64,000 bases of DNA. It comes from Bacteroidales bacterium UBA5349 (GTDB lineage: Bacteria; Bacteroidota; Bacteroidia; Bacteroidales; Tenuifilaceae). Positions 18,836 to 27,077 of the stretch are shown here, in pieces. The notes beneath the pieces are model-generated. The model was given only the letters and a program-made list of their open reading frames with translations. It was not told the origin of the DNA and did not search any database. The stretch covers positions 275,053 through 339,052 of the forward strand of contig DHQB01000026.1 in assembly GCA_002410065.1 (NCBI GenBank), read 5' to 3'. Made by a program: the position numbers and the translations under genes. Numbering within the stretch: position 1 is the stretch's first letter; every line of letters starts with the position of its first letter.

Positions 18836-18865
18836 AAGCCTCTAATAATAATAGAGGCTTTTTTT
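18836..18865 (+). terminator. Intrinsic terminator after SiaB/SiaC pair
   Basis: AAGCCTCTA and TAGAGGCTT form a 9-bp stem with a 7-base loop, followed by a T run. It separates paralogue 3 from paralogue 4. Confidence 0.85.
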
Positions 18866-18957
18866 AGCACTTACGTGAGCCAAACGCGTCTATCAATAAA
18901 AAGCATAGTTTAGTCAACTTAATACCTACTTTCACCAAAATATTTTTTTCTTATTCT

Positions 18958-18965
18958 TATATTTG
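18958..18965 (+). promoter_or_regulatory. Possible -7 box (TATATTTG)
   Basis: Matches TAnnTTTG, 50 bases upstream of SiaC-like paralogue 4. This and the preceding terminator indicate that paralogue 4 is transcribed on its own. No convincing -33 element was found. Confidence 0.38.
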
Positions 18966-19015
18966 TGATTTTCTAAACCTCTTTTTATATCTTGCGGCAG
19001 TTAAACTATTTTTGA

Positions 19016-19423
19016 ATGGAATCGCTATTGATTGAAGGAACGAAGATTAACCCAGAAGTAAGCTTTAAACCAAATGAGCATGCTTTGGAAATTAGTGGCT
19101 ATTCCCGTCCAGAAAATGTACGCGATTTTTACATACCCCTTATTACTTGGCTTGAGGATTATAAAGACTGGTTGACAGAAAAAATCAAGGCCGCTCAGAC
19201 TCTAGAGCCGGTAACCATCAAATTCAAATTTATTTACTTTAACAGTTCGTCTGCTAAGTTCATAAATGACATGTTTATGGTTCTTAGTGATATGCAAAAA
19301 AGCAGCATTCCGCTTAAAGTTTACTGGTTTTTTGACGTAGATGACGATGAACTTCGGGAGGCAGGCGAAGAGTTCTCCGACATGGCAAATATTCCATTTC
19401 ACTTTGCAGAGATTAGCCGTTAA
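19016..19423 (+). CDS. SiaC-like regulatory phosphoprotein (DUF1987), paralogue 4
   Basis: A 135-residue DUF1987 protein: GYSRPENVRDFYIPLITWLEDY, IYFNSSSAKFINDM with Ser at the expected acceptor position, and WFFDVDDDELREAGEE. It has its own promoter-like box and is separated from the SiaB/SiaC pair by a terminator. Its stop codon abuts the stop of the convergent hypothetical gene with no base between and no hairpin. Presumably it is another substrate of the nearby SiaB-like kinase (inference). Confidence 0.87.
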   Translation: MESLLIEGTKINPEVSFKPNEHALEISGYSRPENVRDFYIPLITWLEDYKDWLTEKIKAAQTLEPVTIKFKFIYFNSSSAKFINDMFMVLSDMQKSSIPLKVYWFFDVDDDELREAGEEFSDMANIPFHFAEISR

Positions 19424-20137
19424 CTATTCTACCATCTCTTGCTTTAAATTTCTGAGGAAATACTGACTGTTTGGCAAACCCGATAGTTCAAGTTGCCTTG
19501 CCCACTCTTTAGCCGTATCGCGTTCTCCAATTTCCCAGCAAATTCGGGCCAAATTATAAAATGAGTAACCATAAACATGGGTGGGCTTAGGGGGTATCTC
19601 TTCCACAATTTCGCCAAAAAGCACAAGAGCCTTTGCATAGTTGTTCTCAGAATAAAACCGCATTGCCTCATCAAAAAGGCGCAAATCACGATTAAGTTTT
19701 TCACTAAGGATAATGCCCTTCAGTTCGAAACACGACTTATCACAAACTTCAATAATATTCAACGTTTCGGGCTCACCTGGCAAAGGGGGAAAAATTAATG
19801 AAAAATGCAACTCCTCGCCAACCTTGGTAAAAGTATGTGCATTGGGGCACCAAGGAATATCCGATTTGCCGATAACCCGAAGCCTTGTAAAGCTATCGGA
19901 ATCTTCGATGTAAGTGTTCTTATCGGCACAGAACCACCCGCCCTCGCTCAGTTTATTAAGGATAACAAACCTTACAACTACCGAATCGGCATAAAAAAGG
20001 ATTTTCTCAATCTGTAACTCTGGATGCGATTGCTGAACAATTGCCGGATTTTCGACTATCCTATGTTGCCCATTTACTCCAGTTAAAAAACTCGCAAGAA
20101 TAATAATGATTAGTGCAATTCTTCTCATGGTAATCAT
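19424..20137 (-). CDS. Exported hypothetical protein with C-terminal TPR-like region
   Basis: A 237-residue protein with a signal peptide (about residues 1-23, hydrophobic IALIIIILASFLTGVNG). The middle part is beta-rich with four cysteines (GGWFCADKN, IPWCPNAH, VCDKSCFEL) that could pair in the periplasm. The last about 75 residues (RLFDEAMRFYSENNYAKALV, then SFYNLARICWEIGERDTAKE) look like two TPR helices. I do not recognise the family. The signal sequence and start ATG make this the likely frame despite overlapping open frames. Confidence 0.68.
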   Translation of the reverse strand: MITMRRIALIIIILASFLTGVNGQHRIVENPAIVQQSHPELQIEKILFYADSVVVRFVILNKLSEGGWFCADKNTYIEDSDSFTRLRVIGKSDIPWCPNAHTFTKVGEELHFSLIFPPLPGEPETLNIIEVCDKSCFELKGIILSEKLNRDLRLFDEAMRFYSENNYAKALVLFGEIVEEIPPKPTHVYGYSFYNLARICWEIGERDTAKEWARQLELSGLPNSQYFLRNLKQEMVE

Positions 20138-20160
20138 GAATTATGGAGGCAAGATAAACA

Positions 20161-20194
20161 AAAAAACCGGGCAGAGAAATCGGCCCGGTTTTTT
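20161..20194 (-). terminator. Intrinsic terminator after the OmpP1/FadL gene
   Basis: AACCGGGC and GCCCGGTT arms with flanking A and T runs, directly after the stop of the minus-strand porin gene. Confidence 0.85.
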
Positions 20195-20208
20195 AACAAA
20201 AGTTAAAC

Positions 20209-21825
20209 TTAAAATTTATAATCGAAACCAATAGCTCCAACCATTGCCTTGCGGTTGTAACTTTCGTTATATCCTACAAATTCTTTTGTATACTCATTGT
20301 ACATGGTGTACATAAAACCTAGGTTTAATCCCAGCCGGTCATTTATCATGTACTTTCCACCAAAACCAACTGAGCTTGTATTTAGGCTATGACTTAAATC
20401 GCTGTGGTAAAGGTCGTTGGCTCCTGTTTTAGTAAGCAAATAACCTGCGCTAACCAAAAAAGCATCATTTATACTATACTCTAAACCCAGGGAAGCTTCC
20501 CAAGAGTTTCCGTCCATAACCTCTTCGTTATCAACAAAAACGCCACCTATTTTCTTGCCGTATTTTGCATTCTTATCGAAGTAGTAGTGAAGTCCACCTG
20601 TTACAAAAAGTTTATCCATTGGTCGATAACCAACTCCAACTACTAGTAATGAAGGCATATCGTTTGGCGTTTTAGCGCCATCGGGGTATAGGCCAACATC
20701 ATCGAGAGTTGTTTTATTGGTAAGGGTCATATTCGTTTTGTGCTCATACTTAACGGCAACATTCAAGCTTTCGGAGAATTTAAAGTTAACCCCAATAATG
20801 GGTGAAATACCTGAACTACTCTGCGATGCATCAACCTCTTTATTAGCAGTTGCAGCAGCGTTAGCAGCCATAGCATTTGAGTTGGCTGTAAAGGCTGGAG
20901 CAGCTGCTCCAAGAGTAGCTTGCGCTGTTTGAATATCGATTGCACCAATTTGAGCTGGAGTTAAACCAGCGGCTCCGAGTAAACCCTGAATTTGTGCAAT
21001 TTGCAATGGTGTTAATCCTGCTCCTGCGCCATCAACCAAGAGTACGCCACCGCCTCCTCCTGAAACAATTGGCTCTAATCCTGCAAAGTATGAATTTGCT
21101 CCAGCAGCCCAACCTGCTAGAGTATTTGATGCATCAGTAAAAAATAGGGGGGCAGAAACCATGCTACCGCCATTATACTGAGCCCCAAAAGCTGGTTGAT
21201 TTGGATTAATCATAACATCCTTTAAATACCCCTCGTAGGTATTGTTGGCTACAACATATCTAAATCCTAGGCTTAGAGATATCATATCAGTTAGCGAATA
21301 CGAAGCGTTAAACTGAAAACCCCAGTTTAATGAACTTCCATTGAACGAACTTTTCATGCTATACTGTGTTGTTGGTATACCTCCAGCCGTTAAGGAAGTT
21401 GGAAGTACGGCTACCATTTGCTCAAACGATGGCAAGCCAGTCTCAAACTTAGCACTACCACCACCTCCAATGGGGTTAACACCAAACGAGTAGGCTACCT
21501 TATCTTTTTTGTAAACTGCATAGAAAGTAGGGAAAACAGGCGCAAAAACATCTCCCTGAAATTCTTGTTTGTTCATATTAAACGTGCTGCTAATCTCACG
21601 TGTTTGCATTACAGTTTGGCTACTTACCGATATGTAAAAACCATTCTCCAAATGAACTAAGCCAGCGGGGTTATAGTAAGTACCCTCAATGCCAATAGTG
21701 GCATCCTGAGCAGGCATACGAATAAATGATGCGCTTTGGTTTGTATTTGTTACTATACCTCCTGCGTATATGGTTGCAGGTAAAATAGCGGCAACCATGA
21801 GTAAAGAAACGAATAATCTCTTCAT
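20209..21825 (-). CDS. OmpP1/FadL family outer membrane transporter
   Basis: A 538-residue predicted 14-strand beta-barrel for uptake of long-chain fatty acids or other hydrophobic compounds. The signal peptide (residues 1-21) is followed by the N-terminal hatch segment NTNQSASFIRMPAQDATIGI and YYNPAGLVHLENG. The C-terminus ends in an aromatic residue (IGFDYKF), as outer membrane barrels do. Odd feature: around residues 255-340 there is a Gly/Ala-rich insertion (GGGGGVLLVDGAGAGLTPL, then a poly-Ala stretch) that does not look like barrel strands and is probably an extracellular loop. Confidence 0.88.
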   Translation of the reverse strand: MKRLFVSLLMVAAILPATIYAGGIVTNTNQSASFIRMPAQDATIGIEGTYYNPAGLVHLENGFYISVSSQTVMQTREISSTFNMNKQEFQGDVFAPVFPTFYAVYKKDKVAYSFGVNPIGGGGSAKFETGLPSFEQMVAVLPTSLTAGGIPTTQYSMKSSFNGSSLNWGFQFNASYSLTDMISLSLGFRYVVANNTYEGYLKDVMINPNQPAFGAQYNGGSMVSAPLFFTDASNTLAGWAAGANSYFAGLEPIVSGGGGGVLLVDGAGAGLTPLQIAQIQGLLGAAGLTPAQIGAIDIQTAQATLGAAAPAFTANSNAMAANAAATANKEVDASQSSSGISPIIGVNFKFSESLNVAVKYEHKTNMTLTNKTTLDDVGLYPDGAKTPNDMPSLLVVGVGYRPMDKLFVTGGLHYYFDKNAKYGKKIGGVFVDNEEVMDGNSWEASLGLEYSINDAFLVSAGYLLTKTGANDLYHSDLSHSLNTSSVGFGGKYMINDRLGLNLGFMYTMYNEYTKEFVGYNESYNRKAMVGAIGFDYKF

Positions 21826-22026
21826 AATGTGATAGTTTAAGGTTTAAAGTTTTGCTAAAACATAGTGCAAGATATACATTTGTTTAAAATGTTTTACAAT
21901 ATTATAAATAATATGGCAGGAATTGTTACTTAGCTTAGTATGCATACTGACTAATCAATTCACTATCTGTGGTTTACAATTACCTATCAACGCATTTCAC
22001 ACAATTAAAGCAAATCTAATTGAAAA

Positions 22027-22034
22027 TATGTTTG
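22027..22034 (+). promoter_or_regulatory. Possible -7 box (TATGTTTG)
   Basis: Matches TAnnTTTG, 54 bases upstream of the exported C1 peptidase, in the 263-base gap shared with the divergent porin gene. No clear -33 element. Confidence 0.3.
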
Positions 22035-22088
22035 TGTAATTAAACTTTCCTCCCTATAATTGATCAACTATAGTAAACCCAATAAGCC

Positions 22089-23288
22089 ATGAAACAACTT
22101 ATAACCACATTTTTTGCAGCGCTTTTACTAAGCATATCCTCTTTTATAGCCATTGCACAGGAAGAAGAAGGATATAAATTTGAAGTGATAAAAGAGATAA
22201 AAACAACCCCTGTTAAAGACCAGCAACGAACGGGAACCTGCTGGAGCTTTGCAACAACATCATTTCTTGAAACGGAGATTATAAGAATGGGTAAACCACA
22301 GATTGTGCTTTCGCCCATGTATTTTGTTAAGCATACCTATGCCAATAAAGCCAAAAGGTTTGTTCGTTTTCAAGGAGCCAATAACTTTGGTCAAGGAGGG
22401 CAAGCCCATGATGCATTAACCATTATTGCAACACATGGAATGGTTCCTGAAAACGAGTTTAGCGGGATTAACTACGACGAGGATGTGCACGTTCACTCTG
22501 AACTTGCAGCAGTACTCAACGGCTTTTTAGAGGCTGTTGTTAAAAACCCAAACCGCAAATTATCAACCGCATGGGAGCCTGCATTCAACAGTATTCTTGA
22601 TGCATATTTTGGCGATAGCCCTAAGGAATTTACCGTTGAAGGGAAAAATTACACACCACATACCCTCGCAGAAGGCCTAGATATTGATGTTGAAAATTAT
22701 ATTGAGCTAACATCTTACACTCATCACCCCTTTTATCAACAAATCATACTTGAAATTCCCGATAACTGGGCACACAAAGCATACTACAACATTCCGCTTG
22801 ATGAGCTAATGGCCGTTATGCTTAATGCAATAAACAAAGGATATAGCATTTGCTGGGATGGTGATGTGAGCGAAAAAGGTTTTGTACACCGAAAGGGACT
22901 GGCAGTACTGCCTCAGGTTAAGGTTACCGAGATGACCGATAGCGAACAAGGCAAATGGGCTGATGTGCCTATGGATGAACTAATGAGCACAATATACAGT
23001 TTTAATAAGATTGTACCCGAAATTAAGGTAACCCAAGATTTACGTCAGCAAACTTTCGATAATTACACTACTACTGATGATCACTTGATGCATCTTGTTG
23101 GTATCTCCAAAGATCAGGAAGGAAATCAATACTACATAACCAAAAATTCATGGGGTAGTTCAAACCATATTTATAACGGATACTTGCACATGTCGGAGCA
23201 ATACGTTAGGATGAAAACCACTTCGATCATGGTACATAAGGATGCTTTACCCAAAGAATTAGCAAAAAAGTTGGGGCTTATGCATTAG
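22089..23288 (+). CDS. Exported C1 family cysteine peptidase (bleomycin hydrolase/PepC-like)
   Basis: A 399-residue papain-like peptidase of the C1B (aminopeptidase C) group. The catalytic triad is visible: Cys51 in QQRTGTCWSFA, the His in DDHLMHLVGI and the Asn in TKNSWGSSN. A signal peptide (about 1-23, ending AIAQ) is present, unlike classical cytosolic PepC, so it should act in the periplasm or at the surface. Together with the S46 peptidase nearby it fits peptide scavenging. Length is slightly short for bleomycin hydrolases (about 450). Confidence 0.88.
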   Translation: MKQLITTFFAALLLSISSFIAIAQEEEGYKFEVIKEIKTTPVKDQQRTGTCWSFATTSFLETEIIRMGKPQIVLSPMYFVKHTYANKAKRFVRFQGANNFGQGGQAHDALTIIATHGMVPENEFSGINYDEDVHVHSELAAVLNGFLEAVVKNPNRKLSTAWEPAFNSILDAYFGDSPKEFTVEGKNYTPHTLAEGLDIDVENYIELTSYTHHPFYQQIILEIPDNWAHKAYYNIPLDELMAVMLNAINKGYSICWDGDVSEKGFVHRKGLAVLPQVKVTEMTDSEQGKWADVPMDELMSTIYSFNKIVPEIKVTQDLRQQTFDNYTTTDDHLMHLVGISKDQEGNQYYITKNSWGSSNHIYNGYLHMSEQYVRMKTTSIMVHKDALPKELAKKLGLMH

Positions 23289-23344
23289 TGCAATAGCGCC
23301 TTTTGGTTAATGAAGCAAAATTGTTTTTCATGGTTTGTTAAGTT

Positions 23345-23376
23345 ACCACTGCCAGCATGCTGGCGGTGGTTTTTTT
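23345..23376 (+). terminator. Intrinsic terminator after the C1 peptidase
   Basis: ACCACTGCCAGCA and TGCTGGCGGTGGT form a 13-bp stem with one G-T type mismatch, followed by seven T. It overlaps the 3' end of the convergent LuxE-like gene. Confidence 0.7.
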
Positions 23377-24358
23377 AAAGCACCAAAAGGTTACACCCTC
23401 TAATTTGACTACCATCCATCCTGCCCGAAACCTCAAAGGATCCGTTAACATGTAGTACTCCCAAATCGTCGGTTTGAACAAACGAGCAGGAGTTAATATT
23501 GGCCAAATCAATGATATTAAGCGCCCCCGAACGCTCGTTGGGTAAGTACGAAAAGGGATCGTAAGGGTCGCGTACCCTAATCCGCATCCAGGGTGGGGTA
23601 AAAAAAACACCTTCGCCCTTTGAGTAGGCCTGCGATAGGAGTTCGGTCATTCCATACTCAGAGTGAACAGAGCTGAGCCCTAGCGATTGCTTCAGGATTG
23701 TATGCACCTCACTCCGAATCAATTCTTTCCCTCTCCCCTTCATCCCACCAGTTTCCATTACGATAGTGCTCTTTAGCTTTAAGTTATGCTTTGATGCTAA
23801 CTCGAGCAGGGCAAAGGTAACGCCCAACAAAATGGTGGGTTGACGATTTGCTTCGAGCTGCTCAAGCTGCTCTATTAGCTCATTTGGGTTATGCAAAAAG
23901 AAACCGCTTTGCGGATTCTGGCTGTCTGCAATAAGTCTGTTTGCCATATAAACAAGCGATGAACCCTCCCTCTCGAGATACGAAGGTAAGAGCGCCAAAA
24001 TGCAATACTCAGAAACATCGCCATAGAATATCCTAAAACCCTCTAAAAAGCTTTGCTCATAAACAGCAAGTGATTTCACATAATGCTTACTCGATTCGGC
24101 TCCAGTGGTTCCACTGCTACTAAAAACAACCTCATACTTATCATTATCAACTAAAACCCGATGAGACCTAAAAAGGGATATGGGGAGGAAGGGTATTTGC
24201 TCAATTGATTTTATACTATTTACATCAACATTTAGGTGCGATATGTATTGTGCATAAACACTGCTATGTTTAGCTTGAAAACGGAACACATCTAGGGTCA
24301 ACTCTTCAAACTTTGCCGGAGTTACGCTAAATATCCTATCTAAAAAATCACTTTTCAT
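23375..24358 (-). CDS. LuxE-like acyl-activating protein (ANL superfamily)
   Basis: A 327-residue protein related to LuxE acyl-protein synthetase and phenylacetate-CoA ligase-like adenylating enzymes. The AMP-binding loop FSSSGTTGAESSKHYV lies at about residues 79-94. The central EYGMTELLSQAYSKG matches the ANL A5 motif (YGxTE), and QTDDLGVLHVNG the A7 aspartate region. Such genes occur alone in many Bacteroidota. It would activate a carboxylic acid as acyl-AMP, but substrate and acceptor are unknown. It is downstream of pgk on the same strand but separated by a terminator. Confidence 0.82.
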   Translation of the reverse strand: MKSDFLDRIFSVTPAKFEELTLDVFRFQAKHSSVYAQYISHLNVDVNSIKSIEQIPFLPISLFRSHRVLVDNDKYEVVFSSSGTTGAESSKHYVKSLAVYEQSFLEGFRIFYGDVSEYCILALLPSYLEREGSSLVYMANRLIADSQNPQSGFFLHNPNELIEQLEQLEANRQPTILLGVTFALLELASKHNLKLKSTIVMETGGMKGRGKELIRSEVHTILKQSLGLSSVHSEYGMTELLSQAYSKGEGVFFTPPWMRIRVRDPYDPFSYLPNERSGALNIIDLANINSCSFVQTDDLGVLHVNGSFEVSGRMDGSQIRGCNLLVL

Positions 24359-24390
24359 CCTGCAAAGTTACATAAATATGCATTTTGATG

Positions 24391-24426
24391 CTCATAAAAA
24401 ACAAACGGCGAGGTAAACCTCGCCGT
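24391..24426 (-). terminator. Intrinsic terminator after pgk
   Basis: ACGGCGAGG and CCTCGCCGT form a perfect 9-bp stem with a 4-base loop. On the minus strand it is followed by TTTGTTTTTT. Confidence 0.9.
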
Positions 24427-24451
24427 AATGTTTAAGTTTTAATAGTGAATA

Positions 24452-25642
24452 TTACTCTCTAACTGCCTTAATACCTGGCAAATCTCCATTCTCGAGATAT
24501 TCGAGCAAAGCGCCCCCACCCGTTGATACGTAACTTACTTCGTTGGCTAAGCCAAGTTGGTTAATTGCGGCAACCGAATCACCACCCCCTACTAAACTGA
24601 ATGCACCTTTAGCTGTGGCTTTGGCCATGGCTTTGGCTACCCCTTTTGTTCCATGCGCAAAATTTGGCATCTCAAAAACGCCCATTGGCCCATTCCACAG
24701 AATAGTTTTTGAACTCTCAATAACTGTCGAAAATCCGGAATTAGTTTCAGGGCCGATATCCAAACCTAGCCAACCATCGGGTATTGCATCTGCTTTAACA
24801 GTTTTGGTTTTGGCATCGTTGCTAAACGAATCGGCAACTATTGCATCCACAGGCAACAAAATTTTTACCCCTTTGGCTTTGGCCTTGGCCAAAATATCTA
24901 AAGCCATTTGTAATTTATCATCCTCAACCATCGATGCTCCAATTTTACCCCCTTTTGCCTTTATAAAAGTGAACATCATGCCTCCACCAATAATTAGGTT
25001 ATCAACCCTATCGAGAAGATTTTCAATGATTGTAATCTTTGTGCTCACCTTTGCTCCTCCAAGCACTGCAGTATATGGCTTTTGTGGGTTATGAAGCACT
25101 TTATCCAAGCCTGCCAGTTCGCTTTCGATTAAAAACCCAAACATTTTATTCTGTGGAAAAAATTTGGCAATTATTGTTGTTGAAGCATGCGCCCTATGGG
25201 CTGTACCAAAGGCATCGTTAATGTATACATCGGCTAAACTTGCTAACTTTTGGGCAAATTCCTCGTTACCAGCCTCTTCCTCCTTGTAAAATCTAAGGTT
25301 TTCGAGTAAAAGCACTTCTCCTACCTTAAGGTTTTTCGATAGTTGAACGGCCTCAGAACCTATACAATCGGCAGCAAACTTTACGGGTTTATCCAAACTT
25401 TTCTCTAGGGTTGGAATGATATGTCTAAGCGAAAATTTATCCTCTGGCCCTTGCTTTGGACGGCCAAGATGCGACATAAGAATTACTGAGCCGCCATCGC
25501 TAAGAACCTTTTTAATAGTAGGTAGGGCCGCACTGATACGGGTATCGTCGGTAACGTTCATGTTTCCATCAAAGGGTACATTAAAATCGACCCTAATAAT
25601 GGCCCTTTTCCCTGCAAATTTGTATGATTCAAAGCTTATCAT
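24452..25642 (-). CDS. pgk: Phosphoglycerate kinase
   Basis: A 396-residue glycolytic enzyme making ATP from 1,3-bisphosphoglycerate. The N-terminal RVDFNVPFDG motif, MSHLGRPKQG, LLENLRFYKEEEAGN, the hinge region ILWNGPMGVFEMPNF and the nucleotide-binding VGGGDSVAAI with STGGGALLEYL are all present. Length is normal. It is monocistronic by position, with its own strong terminator. Confidence 0.97.
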   Translation of the reverse strand: MISFESYKFAGKRAIIRVDFNVPFDGNMNVTDDTRISAALPTIKKVLSDGGSVILMSHLGRPKQGPEDKFSLRHIIPTLEKSLDKPVKFAADCIGSEAVQLSKNLKVGEVLLLENLRFYKEEEAGNEEFAQKLASLADVYINDAFGTAHRAHASTTIIAKFFPQNKMFGFLIESELAGLDKVLHNPQKPYTAVLGGAKVSTKITIIENLLDRVDNLIIGGGMMFTFIKAKGGKIGASMVEDDKLQMALDILAKAKAKGVKILLPVDAIVADSFSNDAKTKTVKADAIPDGWLGLDIGPETNSGFSTVIESSKTILWNGPMGVFEMPNFAHGTKGVAKAMAKATAKGAFSLVGGGDSVAAINQLGLANEVSYVSTGGGALLEYLENGDLPGIKAVRE

Positions 25643-25779
25643 GGTGAAATATTTTAGTTTATTATCATTAGCAAAGATATAAAAAACTGTTCGTAGAGCT
25701 TACTGAAAAATCTACAATTCGATGCAATCGTTTGGGGAAAGAGAGTTAAGAGGTAAACTGAAGTTCTAAACCTTTTTAT

Positions 25780-25787
25780 TAACTTTG
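25780..25787 (+). promoter_or_regulatory. Possible -7 box (TAACTTTG)
   Basis: Matches TAnnTTTG, 29 bases upstream of the holB start. The -33 element is not obvious. Confidence 0.32.
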
Positions 25788-25816
25788 AAACCTTGATTTA
25801 ATAATCTACGAATTCT

Positions 25817-26956
25817 ATGCAATTTAAAGATATAGTTGGGCAAAAGGAGGTTAAACAGAAGCTGATTAAAAGCGTTAAAGAATCGCGGATTGCCCATGCC
25901 CAATTGTTGGCCGGAAAAGAGGGAACAGGAAAATTAGCATTGGCAATAGCCTATGCACAATACATATCGTGCCAAAATCGGAGTGAGGATGATTCCTGTG
26001 GCGAGTGTCCATCGTGCCATAAGTTTCAAAAACTTATTCACCCAGATTTACACTTTGTATTCCCTGTAAACGAAACAAAAAAGGAGGGCGACGATGAGAC
26101 AAGCCGCAGGGGAAGCGATGCGCACATGCAACAATGGCGCGAAACGATCCTAGAGAATCCTTATGTAACTGAATCGCAATGGTACGCAGCTATTGGGATT
26201 GAAAATAAGCAGGGCATAATTAACACTGGCGAAAGCTCTGAGGTAATTAAAAAGATAAGCCTGAAGAGTTTTGAGTCAGAATACAAGACCATGATTATAT
26301 GGTTACCCGAAAGATTGAACATATCCGCTGCCAACAGATTACTTAAGCTAATTGAGGAACCACCCGGAAAAACAGTTTTTATTATGGTATCTGAGCAGCC
26401 AAACCGGATAATAAGTACCATACTTTCGCGAACGCAAATCATAAAAGTTCCACCCATATCGCGCGAGGAGATTGCCGTTGCTTTGGTTGACCGTTATAGC
26501 ATTGACCCCAATAAAGCCCATGATGATAGCCGCGTGGCAAACGGAAATTTTAATAAAGCTATGGCTCTGGCGTTATTAGAAGAAACCAGCCCATATTTTG
26601 AACTTTTTGTAGAACTTATGCGTGCTAGTTTTTCCAACAATATCCTCGCTCTACTCGAATGGACAAGTAAAGTATCGAGGCTTGGGAGAGAGAAACAAAA
26701 AGAATTAATAAGCTATTCACTTGCAATTATCCGAGAGAGTTTTATGCTAAACCTTGGTCTTGAGGATATAGTTTACATTACCGGTGATGAAAAAAAATTT
26801 AGCCAGAACTTCTCGCCATTTATCAATAGCAATAACATTTTGCAAGTTTACAACACTTTTAATCTGGCCACTGAGCATATATCGCGTAATGGTAACTCAC
26901 AAATTATTTTTACGGATATGACCATGAAGTTAGTTAAACTCATCAACAAACTATAG
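25817..26956 (+). CDS. holB: DNA polymerase III subunit delta' (clamp loader)
   Basis: A 379-residue clamp-loader subunit. The N-terminus (FKDIVGQKEVKQKLIKSV) and the RIAHAQLLAGKEGTGK loop are typical. The Walker A lysine is followed by Leu instead of Thr/Ser, as expected for the ATPase-inactive delta' subunit. The zinc module is visible as four cysteines in ISCQNRSEDDSCGECPSC. RLLKLIEEPPGKTVFIM is the sensor region. It is followed on the same strand by the PSP1-domain gene. Confidence 0.92.
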   Translation: MQFKDIVGQKEVKQKLIKSVKESRIAHAQLLAGKEGTGKLALAIAYAQYISCQNRSEDDSCGECPSCHKFQKLIHPDLHFVFPVNETKKEGDDETSRRGSDAHMQQWRETILENPYVTESQWYAAIGIENKQGIINTGESSEVIKKISLKSFESEYKTMIIWLPERLNISAANRLLKLIEEPPGKTVFIMVSEQPNRIISTILSRTQIIKVPPISREEIAVALVDRYSIDPNKAHDDSRVANGNFNKAMALALLEETSPYFELFVELMRASFSNNILALLEWTSKVSRLGREKQKELISYSLAIIRESFMLNLGLEDIVYITGDEKKFSQNFSPFINSNNILQVYNTFNLATEHISRNGNSQIIFTDMTMKLVKLINKL

Positions 26957-27077
26957 AGAATTTTGACTTATTGCTAACACAGAACAGATATGCTGATTGC
27001 AAGCTATTTTTACGTTGAGTAAAAACATTCGCACCAAAATAGCTAACTTTGCGCCAGCAAACATAATAACAAACGCT

